A DNA stretch of 64,000 nt from Paraphysomonas bandaiensis (lineage: Eukaryota > Chrysophyceae): contig CBFFRP010000044.1 in the NCBI GenBank assembly GCA_965644295.1, positions 1 through 64,000 on the forward strand, read 5' to 3'. The notes below the pieces were generated by a model. That model was not told where the DNA came from. It did not search any database and saw nothing but the letters and a program-made list of their open reading frames with translations. A program made the position numbers and the translations under genes. This document shows positions 30,620 through 41,996 of the stretch, in pieces. Within the stretch, counting starts at the first letter, position 1. Every line of letters begins with the position of its first letter.

Positions 30620-31403
30620 CAAGGATAGAGAACAATATATTGTAAAATATATTGATTGGTGGACCGGTAAAATATTCCATCAATATTGTTTCTGTTAAAA
30701 GAGCTCACAATACTATTGCAATATATTGTAATCAATATTATGATACTCATATAGGAGAAGATTCTTAACTGTAGGGAAAAAACTATAAGCCGATGTATAT
30801 AAATCTTCGTTCAGACAGTGATTATTGCAACAATACAATAGGGGATGATGAAGCTGAAGTTGGATATGCGAAAAAAATTCTTCAATCAGTTCAAAAACTT
30901 AAGAAACGGAAAGTTGAAATATCTAAGTACAGGTGCACGAGTCATGTAGTATGTACTTCCAATCCAATACATGTGAACGCCTGTTCAGCGCTTTGCAAAA
31001 CTGATTATATCAGTGTTGCGCAAACGTGTGCATTCTACTACACTTATTATGCTGTTGTTTCTGAAAGCTAACCGACAGTTGTGGCCGGATGCAAGCATAT
31101 TTCAATCAATATTGAATGAATATGATGATGATGATGTCACCGATGATGGCTCATGAGGATGTGTATGAGGAAACTTTTAATTAGTTAAGAGTAGTGGGTT
31201 TGATTATTAAAAGTGACCGTAGACCTTATAATGGCAAGTACTAAAAATGGAAACTACGGATGTGTTTACTTACTGATTAGTCATATACCTATATATTGGA
31301 ATATATTGAAATAGTATTGTAGGGCCGGTTTAAAAAATCCATCAATACTTTTGATGGAACGCTATCTAACAATAGTATTGCAATATATTGTTCCCTATCC
31401 CTG
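30620..31403. mobile_element. Non-autonomous hAT-superfamily DNA transposon with 8-bp target duplication
   Basis: The element runs from caaggatagagaacaatata to tatattgttccctatccctg, giving 23-bp inverted repeats close to CAGGGATAGGGAACAATATATTG. It is flanked by the direct 8-bp duplication gtgtgcat at 30612-30619 and 31404-31411, the hAT hallmark. At 784 bp it is too short for a full transposase and carries only a decayed C-terminal piece. Subterminal copies of the gcaatatattg motif occur at both ends, plus internal inverted sequences (aatattccatcaatattg). Confidence 0.9.
30793..31158 (+). pseudogene. hAT transposase C-terminal remnant
   Basis: Pieces in different frames read TCERLFSAL and LIMLLFLKANRQLWPD, the two best conserved blocks of the hAT dimerisation domain, followed by an Asp-rich tail and stop. 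At least one frameshift and internal stops separate them, so no protein is made. A second relic with the same blocks lies at 37,560-37,870. Confidence 0.75.
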
Positions 31404-31520
31404 GTGTGCATCGCCACAAGCATACGAATTGATATCACAGCACGTTTAATATATTTTTCTCGTGACAAATAGTCACTCAATTTATTAGATTTCAACCATA
31501 ACTAAATACTAAAGTACATG

Positions 31521-32852
31521 CTATAGAAGTCCCTTGTCAATCCGCGCCGATGGAAAGCTATAATCCACCGTGTCATCTCGAAGCGGATGTACAATACGAA
31601 ATATCAGGTACCCCACTGGTGCACTTGACACGTCGAGTGTGCAATACGCCACGGGAGAGCTAGTATTTGCCTCCTTGCCATCGGATTCTCGGGTCGTCCC
31701 GCTGGAGGATGCGCGGGTACCGTGGTGTTTAGTGATTCGTATATTGACCTCGTATTGAGGTACGCTCCTGATTTCTGTCGAGCCTGCTTCATAAACAAAC
31801 GTATTTTCTATATTTGCAAACTGGGGAAGCGGAAGACCGTACTCGTCGTAGGCCACAAGTGACCAGTACTTTTGCCCCTTCGATCGTAGTGTGCTAGTAA
31901 CAATGATATCGTCGCCATCAAGAGCTCTTAGATCATATCTCATCACCCAATATCGGTGCTCCCTAGAAGGCTGCGAGGTCTCCGATGCCGTTTTGATGTC
32001 AGGTAACACGAATACGTGGTTGTGGGGACATATGTTAGTCATGTGCCTCTTGAGTCCACGCTTGCCGATTAGGAACAAATTTTGATAGATAGCATATGAA
32101 CCAATCATTCCACCAATAAAAACCGACATGGCTCGCTCTATGCTGTATCCTAGACCAATATACATTGCTCCGATTATAAAGATATTGAATGCAAGAATCT
32201 TCTGCATGCGCTGTACATCAATTCCTTTCACTCCAGTGTTGCCGGCTACCAACACTTGAGCAGGACGAACGACAATACCTGTTTCCGCACAGCAAATAGA
32301 AGGAGTTACTACCCGTGTACCCGCCGGAACAGCGAAGTTTCTCATTGCAATAAATCCTGCTGGCCAAGTATCTGGGTGTGCAACAAACCCCGGCCCTGCA
32401 ACAGATGTTGTGGTCTGCAAGGAATTAATATCATATGATCGGGGATGAAGAAAGACTTCAAATGCTCTATCATTACTGGCTTTTAAAGTTGACAAATCTA
32501 AAGTACATGGTGCATCAGAAGATCCACGAGGATATACAGTAATCGAATTGATACGAGCTGGAGGAAATACTCCATTTATACGTAATGGTCTTCCAAGTGG
32601 TAATCCTGTCCAACATATATTAAAATTAGATGGTTCAGGAAGTGTTCTCATTAAAGATATAATTAAATCATCAAATGCATGAGGATTTCCTGGTATATCT
32701 GATGTAACATAACGATGAAACATTTGATTCTTTCTAAATAATAATTTCCCTATCATTGGAACCCATATAATAAGATTAATAACTATAATGAATATAATGA
32801 ATATGATATCATGAATATATATATATAGATTGGCGATATTTGTATCTTCCAT
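31521..32852 (-). CDS. Three-TM membrane protein, tentatively DUF1214-like, with duplicated beta-rich domains
   Basis: A single-exon frame. I prefer the Met at 32852 (MEDTNIANLY) because it directly precedes the first helix (IIFIIFIIVINLIIWVPMIG); another ATG lies at 32912. A beta-rich luminal or extracytoplasmic domain follows (FNICWTGLPLGRPLRINGVF, ITVYPRGSSDAPC), then two helices at about 235-285, then a second domain with a parallel layout (HRYWVMRYDLRAL, QKYWSLVAYDEYGLPLPQF). The YWSL-x-x-YDEYG phrase recalls DUF1214 proteins, but I cannot confirm the family. Codons switch from A/T-ending to mixed about 340 nt from the start. Function unknown. Confidence 0.6.
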   Translation of the reverse strand: MEDTNIANLYIYIHDIIFIIFIIVINLIIWVPMIGKLLFRKNQMFHRYVTSDIPGNPHAFDDLIISLMRTLPEPSNFNICWTGLPLGRPLRINGVFPPARINSITVYPRGSSDAPCTLDLSTLKASNDRAFEVFLHPRSYDINSLQTTTSVAGPGFVAHPDTWPAGFIAMRNFAVPAGTRVVTPSICCAETGIVVRPAQVLVAGNTGVKGIDVQRMQKILAFNIFIIGAMYIGLGYSIERAMSVFIGGMIGSYAIYQNLFLIGKRGLKRHMTNICPHNHVFVLPDIKTASETSQPSREHRYWVMRYDLRALDGDDIIVTSTLRSKGQKYWSLVAYDEYGLPLPQFANIENTFVYEAGSTEIRSVPQYEVNIRITKHHGTRASSSGTTRESDGKEANTSSPVAYCTLDVSSAPVGYLIFRIVHPLRDDTVDYSFPSARIDKGLL

Positions 32853-32974
32853 GTGTATGTTTAGTGTAATATAATGATAGTATTGTGTTAGATTATATGA
32901 ATATGTTTTCAATTATGATAATATCTTGTAAATATAAGATGATTAATGGGTTGTGTTGTGATATATATATATAT

Positions 32975-33165
32975 ATGTATGTACTGCTGTTGAATGCTGT
33001 AAAGTGGTGTGATTGAGGATGGTATGCTGGTGGTGTATGAATGATATCTATATCCAGTGCTCTGTAGGTACGTAGGTACAGTATTCCAAGAGGCGGAGTG
33101 TGTACGATCCATGGCAATAGATGTACTGCAGGATGCATACCTATACAGCAGTATATCTGTACAAA
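32975..33165. promoter_or_regulatory. Divergent promoter region with TACTGCTGT/TACAGCAGTA motifs
   Basis: atgtactgctgttgaatgct lies at about 32980 and atacagcagtatatctgtac at about 33140, between the minus-strand start at 32852 and the plus-strand start at 33554. A TA repeat precedes the first. Confidence 0.5.
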
Positions 33166-33553
33166 AACGACCTACAACATGCACATATACCTGTTTTTGT
33201 GGGAGATTTGTGCACGATGTATGGATATAAGCTGCAGTATATGTTTTTGTTCGGTTTTCTGTTATAGTGTACCACCAAAACTGGCATATTTTAGATTTTA
33301 GTAGAAATTATACACACACTGTACTCCACACATCATATATATTGTGAGTATTTTGAATTTGAAAAGCACATACTGTGAAAAACTGTTCCATATCTGCCTC
33401 CAGATATACATACCCTGAACCACTGTAGATGTGATACTATATAATTGTGATAGAGTTCAATTAAAACACATTCAAAACGTATGTGGATTTGAATCACTGG
33501 AATTTCTATTACTTTCCAGGAGATTTCTTGTCTTCTTCATACTATTAATCAAA

Positions 33554-36188
33554 ATGACAAGAGATGAACTAGATGTAAAAGAAGGTTATATATATCGTAA
33601 TGAAGAAAATAAGCGAAATTCTATACATGATACATCTTCAACAATCACATCTTTACATCCAAATCGTCATATAAAAAAAAAGAAAAGTATTAATAAATAT
33701 GAATCCCCATATGTACGTGAAGCACGATTAAAAGCAGAAGAACGTGCAAGACGAGCATATAAGAAATCAAAAGAAATAAAACCATGGAATAATGATTTTA
33801 CAAAAGAAATACCCCAATATTTTGATAATAAAATACATAAATCTGAAATATTTAAATTACAACCAAGAGATCCATCAAAACCTTCAAGTAAAGAGAATTT
33901 ATGGTCAAATTTAAGAGAATATCATCCAACTTCACATCCAACAACTTCGACTTCATCTATGAAACGATCATCAAAGTTAACTATGCGAACTAATGAGGTA
34001 TGACTATGTATGTATGTATGTATATGTATGTATGATTATATATGTGTATGTGTACATGTATGTATGTATGTATGTATGTATGTATGATTATATATGTGTA
34101 TATGTATATGTGTGTATGTGTACATGTATGTATATATATATAACTATATGTGTATTATCTATTAGACGTCTCCGGTTAATTCTCCGCATAAGAAGTATGG
34201 ATTTATCCCCAGAGACCACGTATCATCACAGGTGCCACAGTGATACATACATACATAGATAGATAACTACCCATATATATATATGCATGTATGTATATAC
34301 ACATACTGTGCTCGTTGTTCGTGTGTCTTGTGTTATCTTACATGAGATCAGGTTGATATGAGCTCACCGGTATCTGATACACATGATAAGCAGCCACTAG
34401 ACTCTGATCATCATGACACACCACATTCAAGACAAGATATACATCACTCTAATAGGGATCCTCACTACTCACAGCCCACTTATTCATCTGCACATCATAA
34501 TCCAGGCACTTCCTCCCCTCATCGCATGTCTATATCATCATCCACCCAAACACTTGATAGTACCACGCCCTGGATGCCTTCATATCACGATACACGACGT
34601 GGTGAACCTGAGAGACAGTCATCTTCACCACATAGGGGCACACGCGAGAGAATAAACGCCACAATGTCGCCACAGCGGCGCAGAAATTCATCCCCTCACA
34701 CTTCCGACAGAAGGGTATTAGCATCTCCGCGAACTCACCGGACTAGTTTTGAAAGGGAGAGTGTACCGATAGCACCCAAGCGAGTAACTACTCGTGCTAC
34801 ATCTCCTTTTGACCCTAACGTAGTGGATCGACTACTTTCCACAAAGTCAGTAGGGGACAACATCCCCCCATCAAACCCTACACAATTCCCCTTAAGTCAC
34901 AGCCGAGGACCGGAAGGAACATTGGAGGCAACCTTGGTAAGGATTTTGGAACACCAAGCACGGGCTCAGGAGGTGCGATATGTATGTCTTTCATCAACGT
35001 GTATGCTAAACTAGGGCCCAGGTCAGCAGCACAGCTAACTCAACTGCTTTGGGAAACGTCAGTAAGCTAGTTACAGAAATGGGAAAGTTAATTATATCTG
35101 CTGGCGATAAGAAAAAACATCGCCGGCGTTCCAAAAGTCAGACCTTTGCCTCGTCGAGCAGAAGTGCAACCGCGTCTCCGACGCTTCGAAGTCAGCATGA
35201 AATGCTCGTGTACACCCCCCACAGAGATGTATATGACAGCACCCAGCAGACACAAACTCATGGACCAAGTGATTCCACCGGGCTCATAGAGGAGGCAGAT
35301 GCATCGCGCACAATACATGTGAATAAACGCGAGGAAAGTATATGCAAGCAGAATAAATGGACAGGACCTGTAAAAGCCAATAGCTGCAACAAGAGGAAGA
35401 CGAAAGCAGATATGTTGGACCACGTACTCAGCAAAATCCAAGCGATGGAGCACCAAGAACAGGAGACCTCTCGACTGCTTGTAAATAGAAAGAACCGAGA
35501 CCGCCACGCGGATATCCCCGTATCAACCTCCAGTTCAAAAGAAGTTAAAATAAACCATAAGGGCTCCCCTCTGCGTCGTGTGGTAACAAAACCACCAGTA
35601 AATGAGGTAGGCTCCCAGCGCCATGTTGTTTGAATCTTCTTTCTAATATGTTGCTCAAAGTCACTCCAGGATGCTATTTTCATGCAAAAAACTGAATTCG
35701 ACTACCTGGACCGTATTGAATCCGCAATATCGCATACGCAAGACACAACTGATGTGCTGAATCTACCTGAAGAGAAAGGTGGACTAGCGGTATATAAATC
35801 ACCAGTGGATGGTGAAAATAGAATTTCTGAGCCATCTAATGAGCTTCAGAGGGCAATGAAATATGTCGCTGCAGATTCTGTGATGCGACATGATGTGAAA
35901 GAGTACCAGCTCGAGTTTAAAAGGTTAATCAGGCAATTTGCAGTCGTTTCTATCATAATTTTGGTGCGTAACAGGTGGAAGAAACTTAGAGAATGTGTAT
36001 TTCGAGAGAACAAAACTAGTTTACATGATGTTGTTGTCAGGTGACATACTTTTCGAATTTGCTTTTTTAAATTGATTGTTTTTGATAGACTTTCGGACGC
36101 TTTGCTGAATGACCTGCTCGACGGTGCGACAGATGAACTTGAAACATTATTTGCTGAAATAGCGGATAAGTTTATAGATAAGATTTGA
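33554..36188 (+). CDS. Hypothetical 728-residue, largely disordered protein with a helical C-terminus
   Basis: I place six exons: 33554-33997, 34166-34231, 34352-34972, 35022-35606, 35670-36040 and 36089-36188. All phases agree and the sum is divisible by three. Introns 1 and 2 are lengthened to 168 and 120 nt by TATG/CATA microsatellites. The N-terminus is charged and helical (VREARLKAEERARRAYKKSK). A His/Ser/Arg-rich middle follows, then a Lys-rich stretch (DKKKHRRRSKSQ). The C-terminal 150 residues are helical, ending LSDALLNDLLDGATDELETL. That last pattern occurs in several centrosomal or ciliary scaffold proteins, but I make no family call. Exon 1 uses A/T-ending codons throughout; later exons do not. 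Confidence 0.65.
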
Positions 36189-37411
36189 TTGTCGAATAGC
36201 CAAGGGTACTATATTTCGTTGTTAATTATTTATAAGTGTTTCTTTTTGTGGAGTTGTCAGTTTGTTTTCTTTGTGTTATCTAGCACACACATGCTCCTAA
36301 ACTACGACTAAATATAAATTGGAAAAATATAGAGCGATATGCAGCTGTACTCTGTACTAAAAATTTGTAACTCATGAATACTTTCTAATTAATGTACTAA
36401 GCAAATGGTGTGAGATAAAATCAACGAGATGTCGTAGAAAATCATAGCCATGTATCATGTATACTTGATTAACCGGAAACGCGTTCTAAGTAAAATTAAA
36501 CATATTGTGACAGCGCTTATTACTTATTGCTATTTGTTACACTGTTTAGTTGCACAACAAGAAATCTTAAAAAGGGGTTATCTTATCCCTCAACAAAGTC
36601 GACTCGCACTTTTTCGAGGTGTTCTGGGGATTCCAAACGTGAGCGACAAACATAGACAGCAGAAAACGTTGTGCCCACTCATAGCCAAATGTTTGTGTGG
36701 TACAAGGGACACTAATATAAGTGTCACTTGTTTAGACGTCTTTGGACCCTGATGAATAAACAGGCATCCGGGAATGGGTCCGCCTGAAGGGTAACCGGGG
36801 CATTGGGCTGCCTGCTGAAGTCAAACATCCGGGGGGTTCAATCATCCTGAAGTCAGCAGATGTCAGGTACATCAACTTCCTGCTTGCTCACTGCGTTTGC
36901 TTTAAGTGATAGAGCAAAAGTGGATGCACCTTGGTGCTTGAAGTGACACACAAGAAGCTTTCGTAGCGCTAAATAGTAGGATATCAAAGTTAAGCACAAT
37001 TTAGTTAAATTGCGATAAATGCTAAATTAACTCTGACTCTCAAATGCTTACTGCTAACAATTAGATATTCACTACTCATAACTAACATATATATATACCA
37101 AGAATTATATATTTACAGAATTAAATAATTGTTCAACATTACGCAAAACTACTCAACAACTTTGATCTCAGTGAAAATACTGACAAATTCAATTAATGAA
37201 TGATATATATACCTGTTGGACATTACATAGACTTCTATTGTTTGTTGCATTTTATTTTTTACAAAATGATACCTACCAGTATGTCGTATTTCCTTGATTT
37301 GATATACCACAGGGCCTCCTTCATATATATACACCTGATTGTATACTTCACATGTTTAACAAGTAGAATGCTCATGGAAGTCAAAGCAACGTATTTAGTA
37401 TATAGTGTATA
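36189..37411. other. Intergenic, with a possible decayed coding piece at 36,450-36,900
   Basis: An open stretch of 100 codons at 36450-36752 and GC-richer sequence to 36,900 (gggaatgggtccgcctgaagg ... tgctcactgcgtttg) may be a mobile-element relic. I recognise no domain. The rest is AT-rich. Confidence 0.3.
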
Positions 37412-37875
37412 GCAGGGATAGGGAATAATATATTGTATTGCAATATATTGTAAATGTATTGATGTTGTACCGGCAAAAATTCCATCAATATTGTTTCTGT
37501 TAAATTACCTTACAATATATATTGCAATCAATATTTTGCAAGCTTCCAAATGTAGGGTGCAAAACTCAAGCAGGCGAAGAATTAGAGTTAACAGGATTTG
37601 AGATAGATGTTGCTAGAATATATCTCCGTTCAGACAGTGATTGCAACAAGCTGAAATATTAAGAAGCAAAACGTTGAAAGAACTAAGTGCAGGTGTGCAG
37701 GTGCACAAGACATGTTTTATGTCAGTCCATTACATGTGAACGTCTATTCTCTATTCTGTGCAGCTAAACTTAATATATCAGCGTTGCGCAAGCGTATGCA
37801 TCTTACTACACTTAATATGATGTTGTTTCTGAAAGCTAATTGACAGTTGTGGCCGGATGAAGGCATATTCAAATC
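37412..37875. mobile_element. Second hAT copy, truncated at the right end
   Basis: It starts cagggatagggaataatata, the same inverted repeat as the element at 30620. It shares the subterminal block accggcaaaa.attccatcaa and the relic around ttcagacagtgatt and gtggccggatgaaggcat. The right terminal repeat is missing, so no target duplication can be shown. Confidence 0.8.
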
Positions 37876-38212
37876 ACATAAAGGTATTTAGTCAGTTTTA
37901 ATCAATCAAATATATAGAATTTATTTGTGTGGAAAGTACAGAATAGTAACCTTACATTCCTCAATACTTTAATATTAAGAGGTATATCTATGAACTCCAC
38001 CAACATATTTTCTCAAAATTGGTTGCAGTTTTTAACTTAACTCATTAATCTAATAAATATGTAAGCAGAGTAATATGTACATATGCACAGTTCATAAAAA
38101 GCCAAAAACTTCTACTTGAAAACAATACTATGGGAAAATATGTGTGCCTGTTAATCAAGCAGAATAAAATAGAAAATTGGGCAGGTTGAAATCCCAGTAA
38201 TAAATATTACAT

Positions 38213-39241
38213 TTAGCTTTCTCGATCAGTTTCATTTTCACGCTTTAGCCTATCTTCTTCGAGTTTCGAATATATCTGATACATGAGTCTGTTCTGCGAC
38301 GGAATTCCCGGGTAACCGAATCCTACTGGTGGGCACCAAGGCATTGATACATGTCTGTGTGGTGCAACTTCATCCTCATCTCCAAAATCATATGGGTTCT
38401 TCCCCTTCGGATATTCCTTGTACAATGAGTAATCTCGGTCATGTGTGTAGCTGAGACATTGAGGATCAGGTGGCCCTTCCTCGTTTTCGTACACACTCAT
38501 CCGCTCCTCGAATACATCACTTTGTCGATACGCCTCATTCTTGCACCACATTATTAAGTTGTGCCGCTCGCCTGAAATTATAGAGTCCGCTCCATGTCTC
38601 TGCTGCCCCAAGTGAACTATTGCCCGACCCACAACATGAGGGTAACTGAGAGAGTATTTGCGGTGTCGAGCTTCAGCCATTTGTCCACAAAATGTCAAGC
38701 CAGCTCCCACGAACCCCTCCTTACCTAGACAAATGTTCCAGGTAACATCAGAATCATCTGTATGCATATCAAGAGATCGATCTTTGTTCGGATCATAGGA
38801 TACAATAAATGTATGATGATCTGTAAATTCCGATCCTTCCAGTGGATATAATACACGTGACAATGGTAACAAATACCGTTGTTGTAAATCAGTAAGTGTT
38901 TCTTTCATACCCATTGTATTTAATATTAAACCATAGTTATTCATACTATTAGGTCGTGCAATTGGTATATCATTCTCTATAGAATATGCAATAAACTGTT
39001 CCATTTCATGTATAATCATATGACAGATTTCATATGTAAATATATTTAATGAATATACATGTAAATATTCTTTTTTGATTAAATTTAATTTCATTAAATC
39101 ATTTAATTTTATATTTTGTTGTATAGAATTTAATAGTGTATGATATTGTGGATTAATCCAATCATTTTCCCATTTCCCAGAAAATAATTGAGGATAACAA
39201 CAATAATTAGATGTAATATACATTTGAATATTATGATTCAT
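38213..39241 (-). CDS. 2-oxoglutarate/Fe(II)-dependent oxygenase (prolyl-hydroxylase-like)
   Basis: A single exon of 342 residues. The double-stranded beta-helix core is visible: F-I-V-S-Y-D then DMHTDDSDVTWNICLG gives the iron ligands His160 and Asp162; IVHLGQQRHGADSII gives the distal His216; and GERHNLIMW gives Arg226 for 2-oxoglutarate. The layout, with a long N-terminal helical part and these motifs, resembles OGFOD2-type prolyl 4-hydroxylase homologues. There is no signal peptide, so it is probably cytosolic or nuclear. The substrate is unknown. The first 380 or so nt use A/T-ending codons almost exclusively, then usage becomes mixed. It is divergent from the SNARE gene at 39808. Confidence 0.8.
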   Translation of the reverse strand: MNHNIQMYITSNYCCYPQLFSGKWENDWINPQYHTLLNSIQQNIKLNDLMKLNLIKKEYLHVYSLNIFTYEICHMIIHEMEQFIAYSIENDIPIARPNSMNNYGLILNTMGMKETLTDLQQRYLLPLSRVLYPLEGSEFTDHHTFIVSYDPNKDRSLDMHTDDSDVTWNICLGKEGFVGAGLTFCGQMAEARHRKYSLSYPHVVGRAIVHLGQQRHGADSIISGERHNLIMWCKNEAYRQSDVFEERMSVYENEEGPPDPQCLSYTHDRDYSLYKEYPKGKNPYDFGDEDEVAPHRHVSMPWCPPVGFGYPGIPSQNRLMYQIYSKLEEDRLKRENETDRES

Positions 39242-39429
39242 ATTGATATATTCGATTAAGGTTTATGTTAAGTGTGTGTATATGTATAGAATGAGAGGGA
39301 GTTGGTATATATATGGAAGGTGTGTATGAGAGATGTGCATGTACATGTACATGGATGTGTGTGTATTGTATATATAGAAGCCGTCAGGAAGATTGGAAGA
39401 ATTCTCTCTTCGGTCATACAAGACATACA

Positions 39430-39540
39430 AGACATATATGTACTGCTGTACCTGGTGTACGCGTACGTGTATCAGATGGTACGTATCTACTGTATATATG
39501 GTATATGTAGAATTACATACAGCAGTGTATATTATACAAC
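39430..39540. promoter_or_regulatory. Divergent promoter region, 2OG oxygenase / SNARE
   Basis: tatgtactgctgtacctggt at about 39437 and acatacagcagtgtatatta at about 39516 lie between start codons at 39241 (minus) and 39808 (plus). Confidence 0.5.
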
Positions 39541-39807
39541 TGTGTATATAATTATACTGGAACGTGTACAATATCAATGATTTTCTATAACAAAACCATG
39601 CATTTCTAGATATTGCATTGGAATTTTTGAGATTTACTAGCTGTACAATACACAATGCTGTTTGTAGTATGTGTTGCTTTGGGCGCCATGCAGAGTGCCT
39701 CCAGTACGCACATACTGAACTTGGAGTTATATACATACACAGTCATATTAATAACTCTACAGTCATAGTACAAACAAAGAGAAGAGAATTTAATAGAAAC
39801 TATTCAT

Positions 39808-40185
39808 ATGGTATATCTTATCTATGAAATAGAAGATCATAACATATCTTAAACAGGCAAATATTAAAACTGAAGAGAGTTTATTAGAAGACATCGAACA
39901 ATCCACTCGACGTGTATATAATCAGGTATCAACTATATATATATACATATGATCTGTTATATATATATATTGTAGTCAAAAATATTAGATGAAGAAGCAA
40001 AAGAACATACAAGACTGTTAAATGGTATGGAAAATGGGGTTCATGATGCTCAAGTAGGACTAGAATCTAATACTACACGTGCCTATGGTATTAATCAACG
40101 CAAAGGGTCATTGACTTGGATGTACTGTGTTATTACAGGAGAAGTGATATTATTAATTATATTGTTGATATCTGGACTGACATGA
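39808..40185 (+). CDS. Bet1/SFT1-like Qc-SNARE
   Basis: I read exons as 39808-39810, 39857-39925 and 39976-40185, giving 93 residues; exon 1 would end immediately after the ATG (cat ATG|gtatat). The product has one SNARE-type heptad region (VYNQSKILDEEAKEH, LLNGMENGV.DAQVGLES), a short linker, and a C-terminal anchor WMYCVITGEVILLIILLISGL with only two residues beyond it. Size and layout fit Bet1-like Qc-SNAREs of the ER-Golgi pathway. The split start codon is inferred from frame alone; no other in-frame Met fits. All codons are in the A/T-ending style. Confidence 0.6.
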
Positions 40186-40308
40186 ATATATATCTGTATA
40201 ACACCTTTTTTGTAATGCAATGTACGAATCGAAACTGTAATTAGAAAAGAATTTGTGTATGTATTGATGTCGTTGACTGCCTTGTAATGTGAACAATGAG
40301 TAAATGAT

Positions 40309-40651
40309 ATGATGAGACCTACCTTTATGTATAGCAAATTGTTGAAACTTATCAGGCTTGAGGCCACGAGAAATCAAAAGACTGCTTATCAATTACAGTG
40401 ATACACGAAATTTTCCATAGGATAGATATGAAGTACCAACTGAGAGCTAATTAACTACAGAATAACATATACTTTGTTCAGATTTATATTCTTATAGCTT
40501 GACTATATATCACAGAAATAGAAGTCATCGTATTTCTTGTTACGTAAATTTTACGAAATGTGTCACATGGGATAATACTGCACTCCAAGAAGCCTTGCAA
40601 CAAGATCCTGTTGTGCCAGTGGACGAAATCAAAAACACTGACGATGTGTAG
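40309..40651 (+). CDS. Possible small two-exon gene, unrecognised
   Basis: Exons 40309-40397 and 40498-40651 would join in phase to 80 residues, starting MMRPTFMYSKLLKLIRLEATR and ending VDEIKNTDDV. The N-terminus is basic and amphipathic, as in mitochondrial presequences, and two Cys lie close together (SCYVNFTKCV). The donor (gtgata) is weak and no family is recognised, so this is tentative. Confidence 0.3.
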
Positions 40652-41996
40652 TCATAGGAGTTACGACACGTATTCTGTTATTTAATCTAATTTGTAAATA
40701 AGGTAGTACCCCGCTATCATGTATTATTCTGTTATCTATTATGAGCAATAAACCTTGTGAGCTTGTGCGTCATTGACGCTAACTTTAATTACTATAATTG
40801 CGGCCAACATAGGCTATTAAAGGATACTAGGCCCTGACTGAAATACATAGATACCAATTGAAGTTGGAGCCTTGGATTCCCAACACACAGTATAGCACCC
40901 TGATAAATTTCACTGTATATAGTTACTTCGGAATATGACGACTGTGTCTTCTATTGCTCGATGTCTCTTAGTTTTATTGACTTCTACATCTCATTCTTAG
41001 CTGCTAAATACATTTGCTCTATAAGATGTCAAAGAAGTGTGGACATAAGGCTAAAGTGTTGGAGTTTTATCTTGAAATGCGTTATTGTAGACCGGGTTCA
41101 ATTTTGTACAGGATATGAAAAATTCAGTATGACTACATACATCACTGCATTTATGACGCGATTATGAAACGGTTACACAAGTACCACATAAGTAATAATA
41201 AGTACTACTAATACAAAACACAGAAAACGTTGGACTGTTTAAGTGAACATTTATGCTGTTACAACTCTATGCCTGTGACATATAGATATACAACAACTAG
41301 TATACCACAAATACATTTACCGACAAGTGTATGTGCATTGCGCAAAAAACGGAGTCAATCGTGCAATATCGTTTTGAAACGGGGATTACTATGAACTCTT
41401 GAGTATGTAGTATATTATATATCACCTAAATCACACTCACATCTGTGTCGATGATTCACTATCAGATATTGCCCGTACCCCCATACAAACATTCTGTAGT
41501 GTTGAGCGTTGATGAATACTATACCCAGCTTACATATTTAGTGTGCACAATACACAATCTAATCTGAAAGAGTGGCATCTCTTTCCAGTCTTATTATATA
41601 TTATATATTATTAAATATATAAGACCTACGAGGGTGTAATAGACCTACGAGGGTGTAATATGATACCATTCAGGGAAGATGGAATTAATATGCTAAAATA
41701 CGCTAATACATTATCTGTACTATCTCACTGGCTCTACTTCTTAGAAAGGCCAAGTTGACGGCTATTACTTTGATTTATACGAATATTTCGATTTTAGACA
41801 AGACAGGGATGTTCGTATGACAGCATGAATTGTAAACTAATATATCACCAAACAGAAATAATAGTTATTAATAAATTATTAATTTGATTGATAACTCATT
41901 ACGTGCAGAACCTACATCATACCAGTGGAGCCAGTCACAGTACAATATTTAGTGCAGACTGAATCCAGGCGTAATGATATACACGTCGTCATTATA
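40652..41996. other. Intergenic, no gene seen
   Basis: AT-rich sequence with no convincing exon. A 21-bp direct duplication (gacctacgagggtgtaatag) is seen at 41622-41662. Confidence 0.4.
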
